A stretch of DNA of 46,930 bases from Gammaproteobacteria bacterium (GTDB taxonomy: Bacteria; Pseudomonadota; Gammaproteobacteria; DSM-16500). Where the stretch lies: NCBI GenBank assembly GCA_014132615.1, contig BMAH01000061.1, positions 1 to 46,930 of the forward strand, read 5' to 3'. The position numbers and the translations under genes were made by a program. Below, piece by piece: positions 19,591 to 29,593 of this stretch; the stretch's first letter is position 1, and every line of letters starts with the position of its first letter. The notes beneath the pieces are model-generated. The model saw nothing but the letters and a program-made list of their open reading frames with translations, was not told the origin of the DNA and ran no database searches.

Positions 19591-20112
19591 TTATTTCTTT
19601 TTAGGCCCAAACACCATCACAATTTGCCTACCTTCGAATTTAGGGTAGTGTTCTACCACACCGTAATCCACTAAATCTTTCATCATTCTTTCTAACAATT
19701 GCATGCCCAATTCAGGATGGGACATTTCGCGGCCACGGAATCTCACAGTAACTTTTGATTTATCACCCGCTTCAAGGAACTTCAGAATATTGCGTAGCTT
19801 GACTTGATAATCAGCTTCTTCTGTCCCCGGCCTTATTTTTACTTCCTTAATTTGAATTTGTTTTTGTTTCTTTTTTGCTGCCGCTTTACGCTTACTCATT
19901 TCAAAGCGGTATTTGCCATGGTCCATAATACGGCAAACAGGTGGCTTAGCTTCAGGAGAAACTTCCACAATATCTAGCCCTGCTTCTTCAGCAATCTGTT
20001 TTGCTTGCAGGGTGGATACAACACCTAGCTGTTCACCATCTGCACCAATCAAACGCACCTCATGAGAGCGTATCTCATCGTTAACTCGAGGTTTTTTCTC
20101 AGTAGTACTAAT
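19591..20112 (-). CDS. infC: Translation initiation factor IF-3 (AUU start)
   Basis: IF-3 keeps ribosomal subunits apart and checks the start codon. The 173-residue frame carries the conserved N-domain [26 protein letters not shown], given here by its parts RVNDEIR and [12 protein letters not shown], then [20 protein letters not shown] and the C-domain [25 protein letters not shown] and [14 protein letters not shown]. The only start that includes RVNDEIR is ATT at 20110-20112, 7-8 bases after AGGAG. A GTG 18 codons downstream would remove conserved residues and lacks a ribosome-binding site. AUU starts allow IF-3 to limit its own synthesis in E. coli, and the same logic likely applies. The SD overlaps the thrS stop (TAGGAG). 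Confidence 0.94.
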   Translation of the reverse strand: MSTTEKKPRVNDEIRSHEVRLIGADGEQLGVVSTLQAKQIAEEAGLDIVEVSPEAKPPVCRIMDHGKYRFEMSKRKAAAKKKQKQIQIKEVKIRPGTEEADYQVKLRNILKFLEAGDKSKVTVRFRGREMSHPELGMQLLERMMKDLVDYGVVEHYPKFEGRQIVMVFGPKKK

Positions 20113-20125
20113 TCTGCAGTCTCCT
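20110..20125 (-). promoter_or_regulatory. infC ribosome-binding site with AUU start codon
   Basis: On the minus strand, AGGAG is followed after 7-8 bases by ATT, which opens the conserved IF-3 frame. The AGGAG shares bases with the thrS stop codon TAG. Rare AUU initiation is the known basis of infC autoregulation in enterobacteria. Confidence 0.8.
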
Positions 20126-22040
20126 ATTCAATTCGGCCTCGCCGTGCAATTTCAGCGCGCACTAGCTCAATGTATTTATCTACTGGCATGGCTCCCAAAT
20201 CTCGGCCTTCTTGTGTTCTTACCGAGAGGGTACGCGATTCCACTTCACGGTCTCCTACCACTAAGAGGTAGGGTACATGTTCAATAGTGTGCTCGCGAAT
20301 TTTAAAGCCGATCTTCTCATTTCTCAAGTCCGATTTTGCTCTAACCCCCTGTTTTTTCAATTCTTGGGTCACTTCTTCAACAAAATTGGCTTGTTTATCA
20401 GTAATATTCATGACAACCGCCTGTACAGGCGCTAACCAAAGAGGCATTTTACCCGCATAATGCTCCAATAAGATACCCATAAATCGCTCTAAAGAGCCTA
20501 AAATTGCTCTATGTAGCATGACTGGGGTCTTTTTGCTGCTATCTTCGGCTATATAATAGGCTTCAAGGCGGCTTGGCATCGCGTAATCCAGCTGCAAGGT
20601 GCCGCACTGCCACATACGACCTAGGCAATCTTTTAAGTGAAATTCTATTTTAGGACCGTAAAATGCTCCTTCACCCGGTCGAATATCAAAAGCTAAGCCG
20701 GTATTACGTAAGGCTTCAGCTAAAGCATTTTCCGCATTATCCCATAATTCATCACTTCCTAAACGCTTTTCAGGACGGGTAGCTAGGCGTACTGTCACCT
20801 CGTTAAATCCAAAATCTTTATAGACATCCATTAGTAAGCGTATGAAATTAGACGCTTCTTCTTGCAATTGGTCATCAGTACAGAAAATATGCGCATCGTC
20901 TTGCACCAATTGCCTGACCCGCATTAAGCCGTGCATAGCACCGGATAATTCATTTCTATGCAAAGAGCCAAATTCAGCGAGGCGCAAAGGTAAATCTCTA
21001 TAACTACGTAAACCTTGTTTAAAAATTTGAATGTGACAAGGGCAGTTCATAGGTTTAACAGCAAATTGTCTATCATCTGCTTCTAAGGTAAACATTTCAT
21101 CGTTAAAATTTCCCCAGTGTCCTGATTTTTTCCACAATTCTAAATCAACAATTTGCGGTGTAGTCACTTCTTGATAACCGTGTTCTGCAATACGGCTAGC
21201 GATATAATTTTTGATAGCGCTATAAATCACCCAACCATTAGGATGCCAAAATATCATCCCAGGCGCTTCTTCTTGAATATGAAAAAGATCCATAGTTTTT
21301 GCTAATTTGCGATGATCGCGCTTCTCAGCTTCTTCTAAATTTTTAAGATATTCTTCTAATGTCTTCTTATCCTTCCACGCTGTGCCGTAGATTCGTTGTA
21401 ACATTTCATTATTAGCATCACCTCGCCAATAAGCACCGGAAATTTTAGTTAATTTAAAGGCCTTTAACATACCGGTGTTAGGCACGTGAGGACCGCGGCA
21501 TAAATCAGCAAAGTCACCTTGTTGATAAATTGTCAAAGTTTCATCAGCAGGAATATCTTGAATAATCTTTACTTTATAATCTTCACCTAACTCTTTAAAA
21601 AATTCCACAGCTTGATCGCGTGTCACTACTTTGCGTGAAACTGCATATTGCGCTTCACTTAATTCACGCATTTTTTCTTCTATCAATACTAAATCTTCAG
21701 GCGAAAATGGACGCTCGAAGGAAAAATCATAGTAAAAACCATTTTCAATGACAGGACCAATGGTCACTTGCACAGAAGGAAATAACGTTTTAACTGCATG
21801 CGCCAACAAGTGAGCAGTTGAGTGGCGTATAACTTCCAACCCTTCTGCATCTTTATCTGTGATGATGCGTAATGTTGCATCGTGATTAATAACGCTAAAT
21901 GTATCGACTAATTTACCATCTACTTGGCCTGCGATAGCCGCTTTTGCTAAACCTGCACCAATACTCGCTGCCACTTCTGCAACAGTCACTGGTGCATCAA
22001 AATTTTTTTTTGTTCCATCCGGTAGCGTAATGATTGGCAT
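20124..22040 (-). CDS. thrS: Threonyl-tRNA synthetase
   Basis: Class II synthetase that charges tRNA-Thr and edits Ser-tRNA-Thr. The 638-residue protein shows the N-terminal TGS domain ([20 protein letters not shown]), the N2 editing domain with [17 protein letters not shown] (HxxxH) and the [12 protein letters not shown] motif, then the catalytic core with the zinc ligand region [13 protein letters not shown], motif 2 [20 protein letters not shown], the class II motif 3 [15 protein letters not shown], and the C-terminal anticodon-binding domain starting LPLWLAPVQ. All key residues are visible. It is the first gene of thrS-infC-rpmI-rplT-pheST, downstream of tRNA-Val(GAC). Confidence 0.98.
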   Translation of the reverse strand: MPIITLPDGTKKNFDAPVTVAEVAASIGAGLAKAAIAGQVDGKLVDTFSVINHDATLRIITDKDAEGLEVIRHSTAHLLAHAVKTLFPSVQVTIGPVIENGFYYDFSFERPFSPEDLVLIEEKMRELSEAQYAVSRKVVTRDQAVEFFKELGEDYKVKIIQDIPADETLTIYQQGDFADLCRGPHVPNTGMLKAFKLTKISGAYWRGDANNEMLQRIYGTAWKDKKTLEEYLKNLEEAEKRDHRKLAKTMDLFHIQEEAPGMIFWHPNGWVIYSAIKNYIASRIAEHGYQEVTTPQIVDLELWKKSGHWGNFNDEMFTLEADDRQFAVKPMNCPCHIQIFKQGLRSYRDLPLRLAEFGSLHRNELSGAMHGLMRVRQLVQDDAHIFCTDDQLQEEASNFIRLLMDVYKDFGFNEVTVRLATRPEKRLGSDELWDNAENALAEALRNTGLAFDIRPGEGAFYGPKIEFHLKDCLGRMWQCGTLQLDYAMPSRLEAYYIAEDSSKKTPVMLHRAILGSLERFMGILLEHYAGKMPLWLAPVQAVVMNITDKQANFVEEVTQELKKQGVRAKSDLRNEKIGFKIREHTIEHVPYLLVVGDREVESRTLSVRTQEGRDLGAMPVDKYIELVRAEIARRGRIE

Positions 22041-22069
22041 AGTCTTAGCTTCTGATTTTGACGTTGATT

Positions 22070-22104
22070 GATAAAAGCAAAATCCCCTGCAATAGCAAGG
22101 GATT
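22070..22104 (-). terminator. Terminator after tRNA-Val
   Basis: Arms AATCCCCTGC (22081-22090) and GCAAGGGATT (22095-22104), with one G-U pair, enclose a 4-nt loop. On the minus strand the stem is followed by TTTGCTTTTATC. It lies ten bases past the 3' end of tRNA-Val and before thrS, so it likely ends the tRNA transcript or attenuates read-through into thrS. Confidence 0.7.
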
Positions 22105-22113
22105 AGTCATTTC

Positions 22114-22188
22114 TGGTAGGCACGAGTGGGATCGAACCACCGACCACCACCATGTCAAGGTGGTGCTCTACCACTGAGCTACGTGCCT
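22114..22188 (-). tRNA. tRNA-Val (anticodon GAC)
   Basis: The minus strand gives a complete cloverleaf. The acceptor stem is AGGCACG/CGTGCCT, followed by A73 and an encoded CCA. The D-arm is GCTCAGTGGTAGAGC. The anticodon stem CCACC/GGTGG carries loop TTGACAT, giving anticodon GAC. The T-arm contains GGTTCGATCC. It resembles E. coli valVW tRNA. Confidence 0.95.
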
Positions 22189-22280
22189 ATACGTAAATTC
22201 GGGTGGTAAAGATAACTCGTTGCCTAGCAATAATCAAGGCATTATTTTACTCTTTTTTTTATTTATAACAACAAGCTGAC

Positions 22281-24299
22281 TCAACGTCCTAACGATAATT
22301 CTTTAAGCTCGTGTATAAAATCGCGTAAGCGCGCTGCCTCTTCAAATTCTAAGTTATGGGCATGCTCAAACATCTTAGTTTCAAGCTTAGCAATTTTAAC
22401 AGACAGGGCTTCGGGCGAAAGCGCCAAATATTCTTTTTTATCCTCACCCACCTTACCTTTAGGAAATAATTTACCCCTGGGTTTATTTTCCGCATAAGCC
22501 CCTTCCATCACATTATGCACAGCGCGTTTAATGGAGCGCGGGGTAATATTGTGTGCTTCATTATACGCTCTCTGAATATCACGCCTACGCTTAGTTTCTC
22601 CTATAGCACGCTCCATAGAGCCTGTGATTCTATCTGCATATAAAATCGCTTTACCATTAAAGTTTCGTGCAGCACGTCCTATGGTTTGTATTAATGAAGA
22701 TTCTGAGCGTAAAAATCCTTCTTTATCAGCATCTAAAATGGCTACCAAAGAAACCTCAGGCAAATCTAACCCTTCGCGCAATAAGTTAATTCCCACTAAT
22801 ACATCAAATGTGCCCAAGCGTAATCCGCGTATAATTTCTACACGCTCAACTGTACCCACATCAGAATGCAAATAACGCACATTGACATTATGCTCTTGTA
22901 AATACTCGGTTAAATCCTCTGCCATGCGCTTAGTTAAGGTTGTCACTAACACACGCTCATCATTCCCTACACGTTTATTTATCTCAGACAGTAAATCATC
23001 GACTTGAGTCGTTGCTGGACGCACTTCTATTTCTGGATCCAATAATCCCGTAGGACGGACTAACTGCTCTGCAATCACATCTGCCTTTTCTAATTCATAC
23101 GCGCTAGGTGTAGCAGAAACATAAATAGTTTGTGGTGCACGCTCAGTAAATTCGTCAAATCGCAAAGGTCTATTATCTAAGGCTGATGGGAGTCTAAAAC
23201 CATATTCAACCAATGTTTCTTTACGAGACCTATCACCTCTATACATACCGTGTAATTGCGGAATAGTAACGTGAGACTCATCAATAACAAGTAACGCATT
23301 TTTAGGTAGATAATCAAATAAAGTAGGTGGTGCCTCCCCTGCTTTGCGGCCAGAAAGATAACGCGAATAATTTTCTATTCCCTGACAATATCCCAATTCT
23401 TTCATCAACTCTAAATCATACGTTGTGCGTTGCTCCAAACGCTGCGCTTCAACTAATTTATTCAACTTATAAAGCTCTTCTAAACGAATACGTAAATCGC
23501 CGCGAATTTGATCGATTGCGCGCACAACTGTATCTCTTTCTGTTACGTAATGCGATTTAGGATAAATAGTTAAACGCGGCACGCGTCTTGTGATTTCACC
23601 TGTTAAAGGATCAAAATAAGATAGATTTTCAATTTCATCACCAAATAATTCTATGCGTACCGCTTCTTTTTCCGACTCCGCCGGATGCACATCAATGACA
23701 TCGCCACGCACTCTATAAGTCGCACGTTGCAAATCCATATCATTACGCGTGTATTGCAATTCTGCTAATCGGCGTAAAATAAACCGTTGATCAACTTTAT
23801 CGCCTCTATCTAAGTGCATCACCATACTTAGATACATACGTGGATCACCCAAACCGTAAATAGCAGAGACTGTAGCAACAATGATTGCATCACGACGCTC
23901 TAATAATGCTTTTGTCGCAGATAAACGCATTTGTTCAATATGGTCATTAATCGATGCATCTTTAGCAATATAAGTATCTGATGAAGGCACATAGGCCTCA
24001 GGTTGGTAATAATCGTAATAAGAAACAAAGTATTCCACTGCATTTGTAGGGAAAAAATCTTTCATTTCTCCATATAATTGCGCTGCCAATGTCTTATTTG
24101 GCGCCAAAATGATGGTAGGACGCTGCGCTGCCATAATGACATTAGCCATAGTAAACGTTTTACCCGACCCTGTTACCCCTAGCAGTGTTTGGTGAACTAG
24201 GCCGTTTTGCACCCCTTCTAAAAGGCGTCTTATCGCCTCAGGCTGATCGCCAGAAGGTTTAAAGTCTGCATGTAATTCAAAGTGTTGTGTGTTAGTCAT
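22281..24299 (-). CDS. uvrB: UvrABC excision nuclease subunit B
   Basis: UvrB verifies DNA damage delivered by UvrA and recruits UvrC for dual incision. The 672-residue protein carries Walker [11 protein letters not shown] (about 41-50), the damage-probing beta-hairpin [20 protein letters not shown], the DEAD-like LLVIDESH, the helicase motifs [25 protein letters not shown] and QTIGRAARN, and the C-terminal UVR motif [13 protein letters not shown]. Length and motifs are canonical. Its start is the ATG at 24299. In the 100-base gap to the divergent aminotransferase I see no CTGT-N8-ACAG LexA box, so SOS control is not evident. Confidence 0.98.
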   Translation of the reverse strand: MTNTQHFELHADFKPSGDQPEAIRRLLEGVQNGLVHQTLLGVTGSGKTFTMANVIMAAQRPTIILAPNKTLAAQLYGEMKDFFPTNAVEYFVSYYDYYQPEAYVPSSDTYIAKDASINDHIEQMRLSATKALLERRDAIIVATVSAIYGLGDPRMYLSMVMHLDRGDKVDQRFILRRLAELQYTRNDMDLQRATYRVRGDVIDVHPAESEKEAVRIELFGDEIENLSYFDPLTGEITRRVPRLTIYPKSHYVTERDTVVRAIDQIRGDLRIRLEELYKLNKLVEAQRLEQRTTYDLELMKELGYCQGIENYSRYLSGRKAGEAPPTLFDYLPKNALLVIDESHVTIPQLHGMYRGDRSRKETLVEYGFRLPSALDNRPLRFDEFTERAPQTIYVSATPSAYELEKADVIAEQLVRPTGLLDPEIEVRPATTQVDDLLSEINKRVGNDERVLVTTLTKRMAEDLTEYLQEHNVNVRYLHSDVGTVERVEIIRGLRLGTFDVLVGINLLREGLDLPEVSLVAILDADKEGFLRSESSLIQTIGRAARNFNGKAILYADRITGSMERAIGETKRRRDIQRAYNEAHNITPRSIKRAVHNVMEGAYAENKPRGKLFPKGKVGEDKKEYLALSPEALSVKIAKLETKMFEHAHNLEFEEAARLRDFIHELKELSLGR

Positions 24300-24453
24300 G
24301 GTATAGTGTAGAACTACTCAATTAAATTAATTATAATCCACAGCTTAATTTTCAGGATCAACCATTTTACCTAGATGCAATATAACGAGACATTTTATCA
24401 TGACAACCACCGCAGCAAGCAAAATATTATCTGTCGTCAGGAGTGAAAGCACT

Positions 24454-25659
24454 ATGCCTAAAGACTTGGCTCAAGAATTGGCTCAACGTGTACAACGCAT
24501 TAAACCCTCCCCTACACTTGCTGTTTCAGCCAGAGCAGAAGAACTACAAGCAGAAGGCAAACCTATTATTAACCTAAGCGTAGGTGAGCCTGATTTTGAC
24601 ACCCCTAATCATATTAAAGATGCCGGCATTGCTGCCATTCGAAATGGTCACACTAAATATACAGCTGTAGATGGAATTAAAGCACTAAAACAAGCTGTCA
24701 TTAATAAATTTGCACGTGAAAATCATTTGCAATATGAATTAAATCAAATTCTTATTTCCTCTGGCGCAAAACACAGTATTTACAATTTACTATGTGCTGT
24801 ATTAAACCCAGGCGATGAAGTTATTATTCCTGCTCCCTATTGGGTTTCCTATCCAGATATGGTTAAGCTAGTTGATGGCACACCTGTCATTGTAAAAACA
24901 GATTTTGCTCAGCAATTTAAAATGACTGCAACGCAATTAAAAGCAGCAATTACCGATAAAACACGCGTCGTTATTCTAAATAGTCCATCTAATCCAACCG
25001 GTATTGCCTATACCAAGGAAGAATTAAAAGCCTTAGGCGATGTCATATTAGGCCATCCTGGTATTATTGTAGTCAGTGATGATATTTACGAACACAATTT
25101 ATGGAATCACGAATTCGCCAACATTTTAAATGCCTGCCCTGAACTTTATGATCGCTGCGTCATCATCAATGGCGTGTCTAAATCCTATGCCATGACAGGC
25201 TGGCGCATTGGTTATGCTGCAGGTCCTGCAAAAATTATTGCTGCTATGAAAAAAGCGCAATCACAAAGCACCTCAAATCCAGCTAGTGTTTCGCAATATG
25301 CTGCTTTAGCTGCATTAGAAGGTGACCAAGCTTGCGTCGGTGAAATGACTCGCGCTTACAAACAGCGTCACGATTATTTAGTAGGCGAATTACAAAAAAT
25401 TCCAGGTATAAAATGCGTTCCTTCTGACGGCACTTTCTACACTTTTCCTTCTATTGAGGGTGTGTTAAATAAAGAAAAAGGTGTCAGTAATGACTTAGAA
25501 TTAGCAGAATATCTCTTAGCTGAAGCAGAAATTGCAATTATTCCAGGTTCTGCTTTCGGTGCACCGGGGCATATTCGTATTTGCTATACCACTACAATGG
25601 AAAATTTAGTAGAAGCCGTTTCTCGTTTACGTAAAGCACTAGAAAAACTTGCTAATTAA
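24454..25659 (+). CDS. aatA: Aspartate aminotransferase, class Ib
   Basis: PLP enzyme that interconverts aspartate/2-oxoglutarate and oxaloacetate/glutamate. The family Ib pattern is clear: LAQRVQRIKPSPTLAVSA, NLSVGEPDFDTP, SSGAKHSIYNL, PAPYWVSYPDMV, NSPSNPTG, VVSDDIYEH, the PLP-lysine motif GVSKSYAMTGWRIGYAAGP (Lys243 from this start) and the C-terminal carboxylate-binding GAPGHIRICY. I chose the ATG at 24454 because AGGAG lies ten bases upstream and the product (401 residues) begins like the family. An in-frame ATG at 24400 would add 18 non-conserved residues and has a poor ribosome-binding site. It is divergent from uvrB and ends at a strong hairpin. Some members also use prephenate, which cannot be judged here. 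Confidence 0.93.
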   Translation: MPKDLAQELAQRVQRIKPSPTLAVSARAEELQAEGKPIINLSVGEPDFDTPNHIKDAGIAAIRNGHTKYTAVDGIKALKQAVINKFARENHLQYELNQILISSGAKHSIYNLLCAVLNPGDEVIIPAPYWVSYPDMVKLVDGTPVIVKTDFAQQFKMTATQLKAAITDKTRVVILNSPSNPTGIAYTKEELKALGDVILGHPGIIVVSDDIYEHNLWNHEFANILNACPELYDRCVIINGVSKSYAMTGWRIGYAAGPAKIIAAMKKAQSQSTSNPASVSQYAALAALEGDQACVGEMTRAYKQRHDYLVGELQKIPGIKCVPSDGTFYTFPSIEGVLNKEKGVSNDLELAEYLLAEAEIAIIPGSAFGAPGHIRICYTTTMENLVEAVSRLRKALEKLAN

Positions 25660-25666
25660 AAAGAAA

Positions 25667-25702
25667 AAACAGCGGCGCAAGATTTCTCCCGCGCCGCTGT
25701 TT
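25667..25702 (+). terminator. Terminator of the aminotransferase gene
   Basis: A 12-bp stem, AAACAGCGGCGC (25667-25678) with GCGCCGCTGTTT (25691-25702), has a 12-nt loop. It is GC-rich in the middle, flanked by A on one side and T on the other, and begins eight bases after the stop codon at 25657-25659. Confidence 0.8.
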
Positions 25703-25879
25703 ATCCTCATCGCTAATTTTTATTATTCTACTTTTAGTCTTATGAGGAAAAACGTCAACCACTCGTTTAAGCTGCATTATTACATCGCTATATTAAGAGA
25801 ATCTTATAAGAAGAGAAAAATCACCTAGAATTTCTTCTACGATTGCTTAATACATTTCAAATTAACGCAAGAAATTATC

Positions 25880-25885
25880 TATAAT
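25880..25885 (+). promoter_or_regulatory. Possible -10 box of the orphan gene at 25922
   Basis: A perfect TATAAT stands 36 bases before the ATG. The only -35-like sequence, TTTCAA at 25855-25860, is poor and 19 bases away, so this is tentative. Confidence 0.3.
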
Positions 25886-25921
25886 GTAAGTATATAAGCG
25901 TCTATCAAGGGGATCTTTTGC

Positions 25922-27349
25922 ATGTTTTCTAAACACAAACCATCCATATTATTTTTCAAGCTTTTGAAAGATATAGAAATAAATATGGAGCAGCCCAGCC
26001 CCGAGAGAGAGCTAGCTCTCAATAAAGTAATAGAAAATAATATTTCTGATTTGATTAGTTGGGTTTGCGAGGATATAGAAAAAAGAGATGTCATTCTTAT
26101 TTACATGCTAGAGCGAGATTTTACCTCCCGTTATCCACTCTTATCCAAGAATTTAGTCATTTTAAAACAGCTCATTAAATTTGATAACCCTGAATACTTG
26201 GAAACCTTATTGAGTCTCGAAGATAAAAATGACAAAAAATATTTACAAAATTTATTTGAATTAGCAGTAAAAACCAATTCTCCACGATTAATTGTCCATT
26301 ACTTTTTAAATTTTGATCTTATTACCCTTGATTTTGAATTAGCAAAAAAAGTTGCACCCTTAGTAGCAGTAATAAATAACCCTGAAATCAAAGAAAACTT
26401 TGCAAAAAAAATTAATCATCTGTCTGAAGAAGAAAAGCAAGAATTAGAAGAAGAGTATTTCCTGCCATTTACAACCAATATCGATATCTTTTTGCAATCA
26501 ACCACGCTAGCTAACGCCCATAGCAATTTATTAAGTATTTATAAACAAGCAAGTCAAGATTTACATAAAAGCACAATAATTTGGCAAGCAGCATCTATCT
26601 ACATAGAAATGCGAAAAGGCACATTTCAATTATCCATGAACCAGCTAGAAAAATTTGGGCAGTGGCGTAGGTATTTAGCTATTAGAAATAAGACAGCGCC
26701 CATCTCAGCTTTTGCAAATGTTAGAACTGAGGTAGGTACAGCAACGCAAGCCAAAGGCCCCTATCAACCCTTATTACTAATAGCACAAAAAATTTCACCT
26801 GAAGATGCAGAATACTTCCATTCAGACCAATCATTAAATAAACAAAGTGGGATTAATTTTATTACTGTACTCTACAAGCACAGCGAGGAAGAAAAAATTC
26901 CTTTATCACGCCTCAAAATTGATTACGATGAACCAGAAAAATCCTATATTGAGCATACTAATCCAAAAGTTTTCAACAAACTTATTAATGTAATTAACAC
27001 TAATATCAAAGATACTTTGGAATTCCCTCTTGATATAAATAATGAAGATTCTATATTAGCATTGACAAAGAAAATTGGAAAAATTCATTGGCTGCTATCT
27101 CAAGCTACTTTTTTTAAACGCGGCAGCGAAACCACCAATGATGCTATTATTAACGCTTTATTTATATACCATGGACTCTATATAAAAGGTTTTAAAGACA
27201 TCCCCTATTTACATGCTTACGCAACACCTAATATTGAAACATACCAGCATCTATATCCTAGCTTTTTAAAAGAAGTGCCTCAACCCATCCCTACAGAAAC
27301 CCTAAAACCTTTATTCAATAATAACTTTTCTTTAAAAAAATCTAAGTGA
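25922..27349 (+). CDS. Orphan protein, unknown function
   Basis: I recognise no family. The 475-residue protein is helical in its N-terminal half (for example residues 37-150, with KEFxLAVKTNSPRLIVHYFL-like pairs) and changes character after about residue 215. The C-terminal third contains a compact block, H389-W390-LLSQATFF-K-R400-G401-S402, followed by NALFIYHGLY. This W...A...RGS pattern looks like an active-site or binding motif, but I cannot assign it. There is no signal peptide or membrane span. The ATG at 25922 has AAGGGG about nine bases upstream; an ATG at 25985 is a weaker alternative. It stands between the aminotransferase terminator and tRNA-Asn. It is a candidate effector by context only. 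Confidence 0.65.
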   Translation: MFSKHKPSILFFKLLKDIEINMEQPSPERELALNKVIENNISDLISWVCEDIEKRDVILIYMLERDFTSRYPLLSKNLVILKQLIKFDNPEYLETLLSLEDKNDKKYLQNLFELAVKTNSPRLIVHYFLNFDLITLDFELAKKVAPLVAVINNPEIKENFAKKINHLSEEEKQELEEEYFLPFTTNIDIFLQSTTLANAHSNLLSIYKQASQDLHKSTIIWQAASIYIEMRKGTFQLSMNQLEKFGQWRRYLAIRNKTAPISAFANVRTEVGTATQAKGPYQPLLLIAQKISPEDAEYFHSDQSLNKQSGINFITVLYKHSEEEKIPLSRLKIDYDEPEKSYIEHTNPKVFNKLINVINTNIKDTLEFPLDINNEDSILALTKKIGKIHWLLSQATFFKRGSETTNDAIINALFIYHGLYIKGFKDIPYLHAYATPNIETYQHLYPSFLKEVPQPIPTETLKPLFNNNFSLKKSK

Positions 27350-27447
27350 ACAATCCTTGGACTGACCGTAAGATATACGAAAAATAACAAAAAATTCTAT
27401 TGACGATAGGCTAAAGCGATATTAGTATTCTCATCACTTAACGACAT

Positions 27448-27520
27448 TCCCCGGTAGCTCAGTCGGTAGAGCAAGTGGCTGTTAACCACTGGGTCGGCGG
27501 TTCGAGTCCGTCCCGGGGAG
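27448..27520 (+). tRNA. tRNA-Asn (anticodon GUU)
   Basis: Complete cloverleaf. The acceptor stem is TCCCCGG/CCGGGGA with G73, the D-arm GCTCAGTCGGTAGAGC, the anticodon loop CTGTTAA giving GTT, and the T-arm GGTTCGAGTCC. CCA is not encoded; TAG follows G73. It lies 64 bases upstream of prpB, on the same strand, with no obvious terminator between. Confidence 0.95.
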
Positions 27521-27584
27521 TAGTAAAGCAGCTTCGCAACTACCCCGTCTGAAATACCCAGTGTCACTAAATGGAGCAAAGTGA

Positions 27585-28463
27585 ATGGAATATCTTGGAT
27601 TGCGTCAAGCCCTTGCGCAGGAATCTCCCCTACAAATTGTCGGAACTATCAACGCTTATAGTGCTATGCTTGCTAAACAAGCTGGTTATCGGGCTATTTA
27701 TCTCTCAGGCGCGGGCGTCGCTAATGCTTCTTATGGATTGCCCGATCTCGCTATTACCAATATGACAGATGTCTTAGAAGATGTATCCCGCATTACCTAT
27801 GCTTGTGATTTACCCTTATTAGTTGATATCGATACCGGCTGGGGAACCGCATTTAATATTGAACGCACCATCAAATGCATGATTAGAGCAGGTGCTGCAG
27901 GCGTGCACATTGAAGATCAAGTACAAGCCAAACGCTGCGGCCATAGGCCCAAGAAAGAAGTGGTTAGCACAGAAGAAATGTGTGACCGTATTAAGGCGGC
28001 AGTGGATGCTAACACGAATTCGAATTTTGTCATTATGGCAAGAAGTGATGCTTTAGCTATAGAAGGATTAGAAAAAACCATAGATCGCTTTGTTCACTAC
28101 GTTGAAGCTGGCGCAGATATGATTTTCTTTGAAGGCGTAACAGAATTATCTCAGTACACCGCTGCTAAACGTGTTATCAATGTTCCCATTCTTGCTAACA
28201 TTACCGAATTTGGTGTCACTCCTCTTTTTCATAGAGATGAATTAAAAAAAGCCGGTGTCGAACTTATCCTTTACCCTCTCAGCGCATTTAGAGCGATGAG
28301 TGCTGCTGCACTTAATGTGTATAACACAATACGTCAAAAAGGCACACAAGCGTCCTTATTAGACCAAATGCAAACGCGTAAAGAATTATATGAAGTACTC
28401 GATTATCACGAGTACGAACGTAAACTAGATGAATTATTCGCAAAAGGAAAAGCGCAATGTTGA
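27585..28463 (+). CDS. prpB: 2-Methylisocitrate lyase
   Basis: Last step of the methylcitrate cycle: it splits 2-methylisocitrate into pyruvate and succinate. The 292-residue protein belongs to the isocitrate lyase/PEP mutase superfamily. The catalytic motif KRCGHRP places the cysteine at residue 118. The Mg2+-binding VDIDTGWG is at about 80-87, and IEDQ, ANITEFG and [10 protein letters not shown] follow. KRCGH is shared with isocitrate lyases, but length and pairing with prpC and prpD fix the identity. GGAG lies eight bases before the ATG. Its last 7 bases overlap the start of prpC. Confidence 0.95.
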   Translation: MEYLGLRQALAQESPLQIVGTINAYSAMLAKQAGYRAIYLSGAGVANASYGLPDLAITNMTDVLEDVSRITYACDLPLLVDIDTGWGTAFNIERTIKCMIRAGAAGVHIEDQVQAKRCGHRPKKEVVSTEEMCDRIKAAVDANTNSNFVIMARSDALAIEGLEKTIDRFVHYVEAGADMIFFEGVTELSQYTAAKRVINVPILANITEFGVTPLFHRDELKKAGVELILYPLSAFRAMSAAALNVYNTIRQKGTQASLLDQMQTRKELYEVLDYHEYERKLDELFAKGKAQC

Positions 28464-29590
28464 AATCTGCATCTGCTAAAACTGGAGGACTAGAAGGGAT
28501 TGTGGTAGGGGACACTGCCATTTCAACAGTAGGTAAAGAAGGTGTCGGCTTAACCTACAGAGGTTACGACATCCAAGAACTTGCTGCTTATTCTACTTTT
28601 GAAGAAGTCGCTTACTTATTAATTTACGGTGAACTCCCCACCCTTGCTCAATTACAAGCTTATAAAGATAAATTAATTAAGCTACGCCGATTACCTAATG
28701 AATTAAAGTTAGCTTTAGAAAATATTCCAAGTGCTGCTCATCCCATGGATGTACTAAGAACAGCGACATCTATGTTAGGTACGTTAGAATCTGAATCTGC
28801 GCAATACACAGGCCATGATATTGCAAATAGATTAATTGCCTGCACCCCTAGCATGTTGCTTTATTGGTATCAATTCCATCGTAATAATGTTCGCATTGAA
28901 ACTTGGAATAGCGATGAACAAACCATAGCTGGTTATTTCTTACAATTACTGCATGGCAAAAAACCAGACGATGAAATGCGTAGAGCGGTTGATGTCTCTT
29001 TAATTTTGTATGCAGAACATGAGTTTAATGCATCCACTTTTGCAGCGCGTGTAACAGCTTCTACAGAGTCTGATTTTTATTCTTGTATTGTTTCTGCCAT
29101 TGGTACATTACGTGGACCATTGCACGGTGGCGCTAACGAAGAAGCGATGCGCTTAATCACACGATTTAAAACACCGGAACAAGCTGAAGCTGGCATTCGT
29201 GACATGTTAGCTAAAAAAGAAAAAATCATGGGCTTTGGACACCGTGTTTATAAAATTTCTGATCCACGCTCAGATATCATTAAAGAATGGTCTAAAAAAT
29301 TATCTATGCATGCGCGTGATGGTTACTTATACGCTGTGTCTGAAGCAATTGAAAAAGTCATGTGGGATGAAAAGAAATTATTTCCTAATTTAGATTTTTA
29401 TAGTGCAACCGCTTATCATTTTTGTGGTATCCCTACTTCACTTTTTACACCTATCTTTGTGATGTCACGATTAAGCGGCTGGAGTGCTCACATTTTTGAA
29501 CAACGTGCGAATAATCGTTTAATTCGTCCTGAAGCAAAGTACGTAGGACCAGCACCACGTCCTTTTACACCTATACAAGATAGAGGCTAA
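28457..29590 (+). CDS. prpC: 2-Methylcitrate synthase
   Basis: Condenses propionyl-CoA with oxaloacetate to 2-methylcitrate. The 377-residue citrate-synthase-fold protein shows [13 protein letters not shown] near the N-terminus, [12 protein letters not shown] with a catalytic histidine, [15 protein letters not shown] with the second histidine, and [19 protein letters not shown] near the C-terminus. It is shorter than hexameric GltA and sits between prpB and prpD, which supports PrpC. It overlaps the prpB stop, implying coupling; prpD starts 3 bases after its stop. Confidence 0.95.
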   Translation: MLKSASAKTGGLEGIVVGDTAISTVGKEGVGLTYRGYDIQELAAYSTFEEVAYLLIYGELPTLAQLQAYKDKLIKLRRLPNELKLALENIPSAAHPMDVLRTATSMLGTLESESAQYTGHDIANRLIACTPSMLLYWYQFHRNNVRIETWNSDEQTIAGYFLQLLHGKKPDDEMRRAVDVSLILYAEHEFNASTFAARVTASTESDFYSCIVSAIGTLRGPLHGGANEEAMRLITRFKTPEQAEAGIRDMLAKKEKIMGFGHRVYKISDPRSDIIKEWSKKLSMHARDGYLYAVSEAIEKVMWDEKKLFPNLDFYSATAYHFCGIPTSLFTPIFVMSRLSGWSAHIFEQRANNRLIRPEAKYVGPAPRPFTPIQDRG

Positions 29591-29593
29591 CTT

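Noticed and set aside
24300-24400. LexA/SOS operator for uvrB
   Set aside because: No CTGT-N8-ACAG match was found in the divergent gap.
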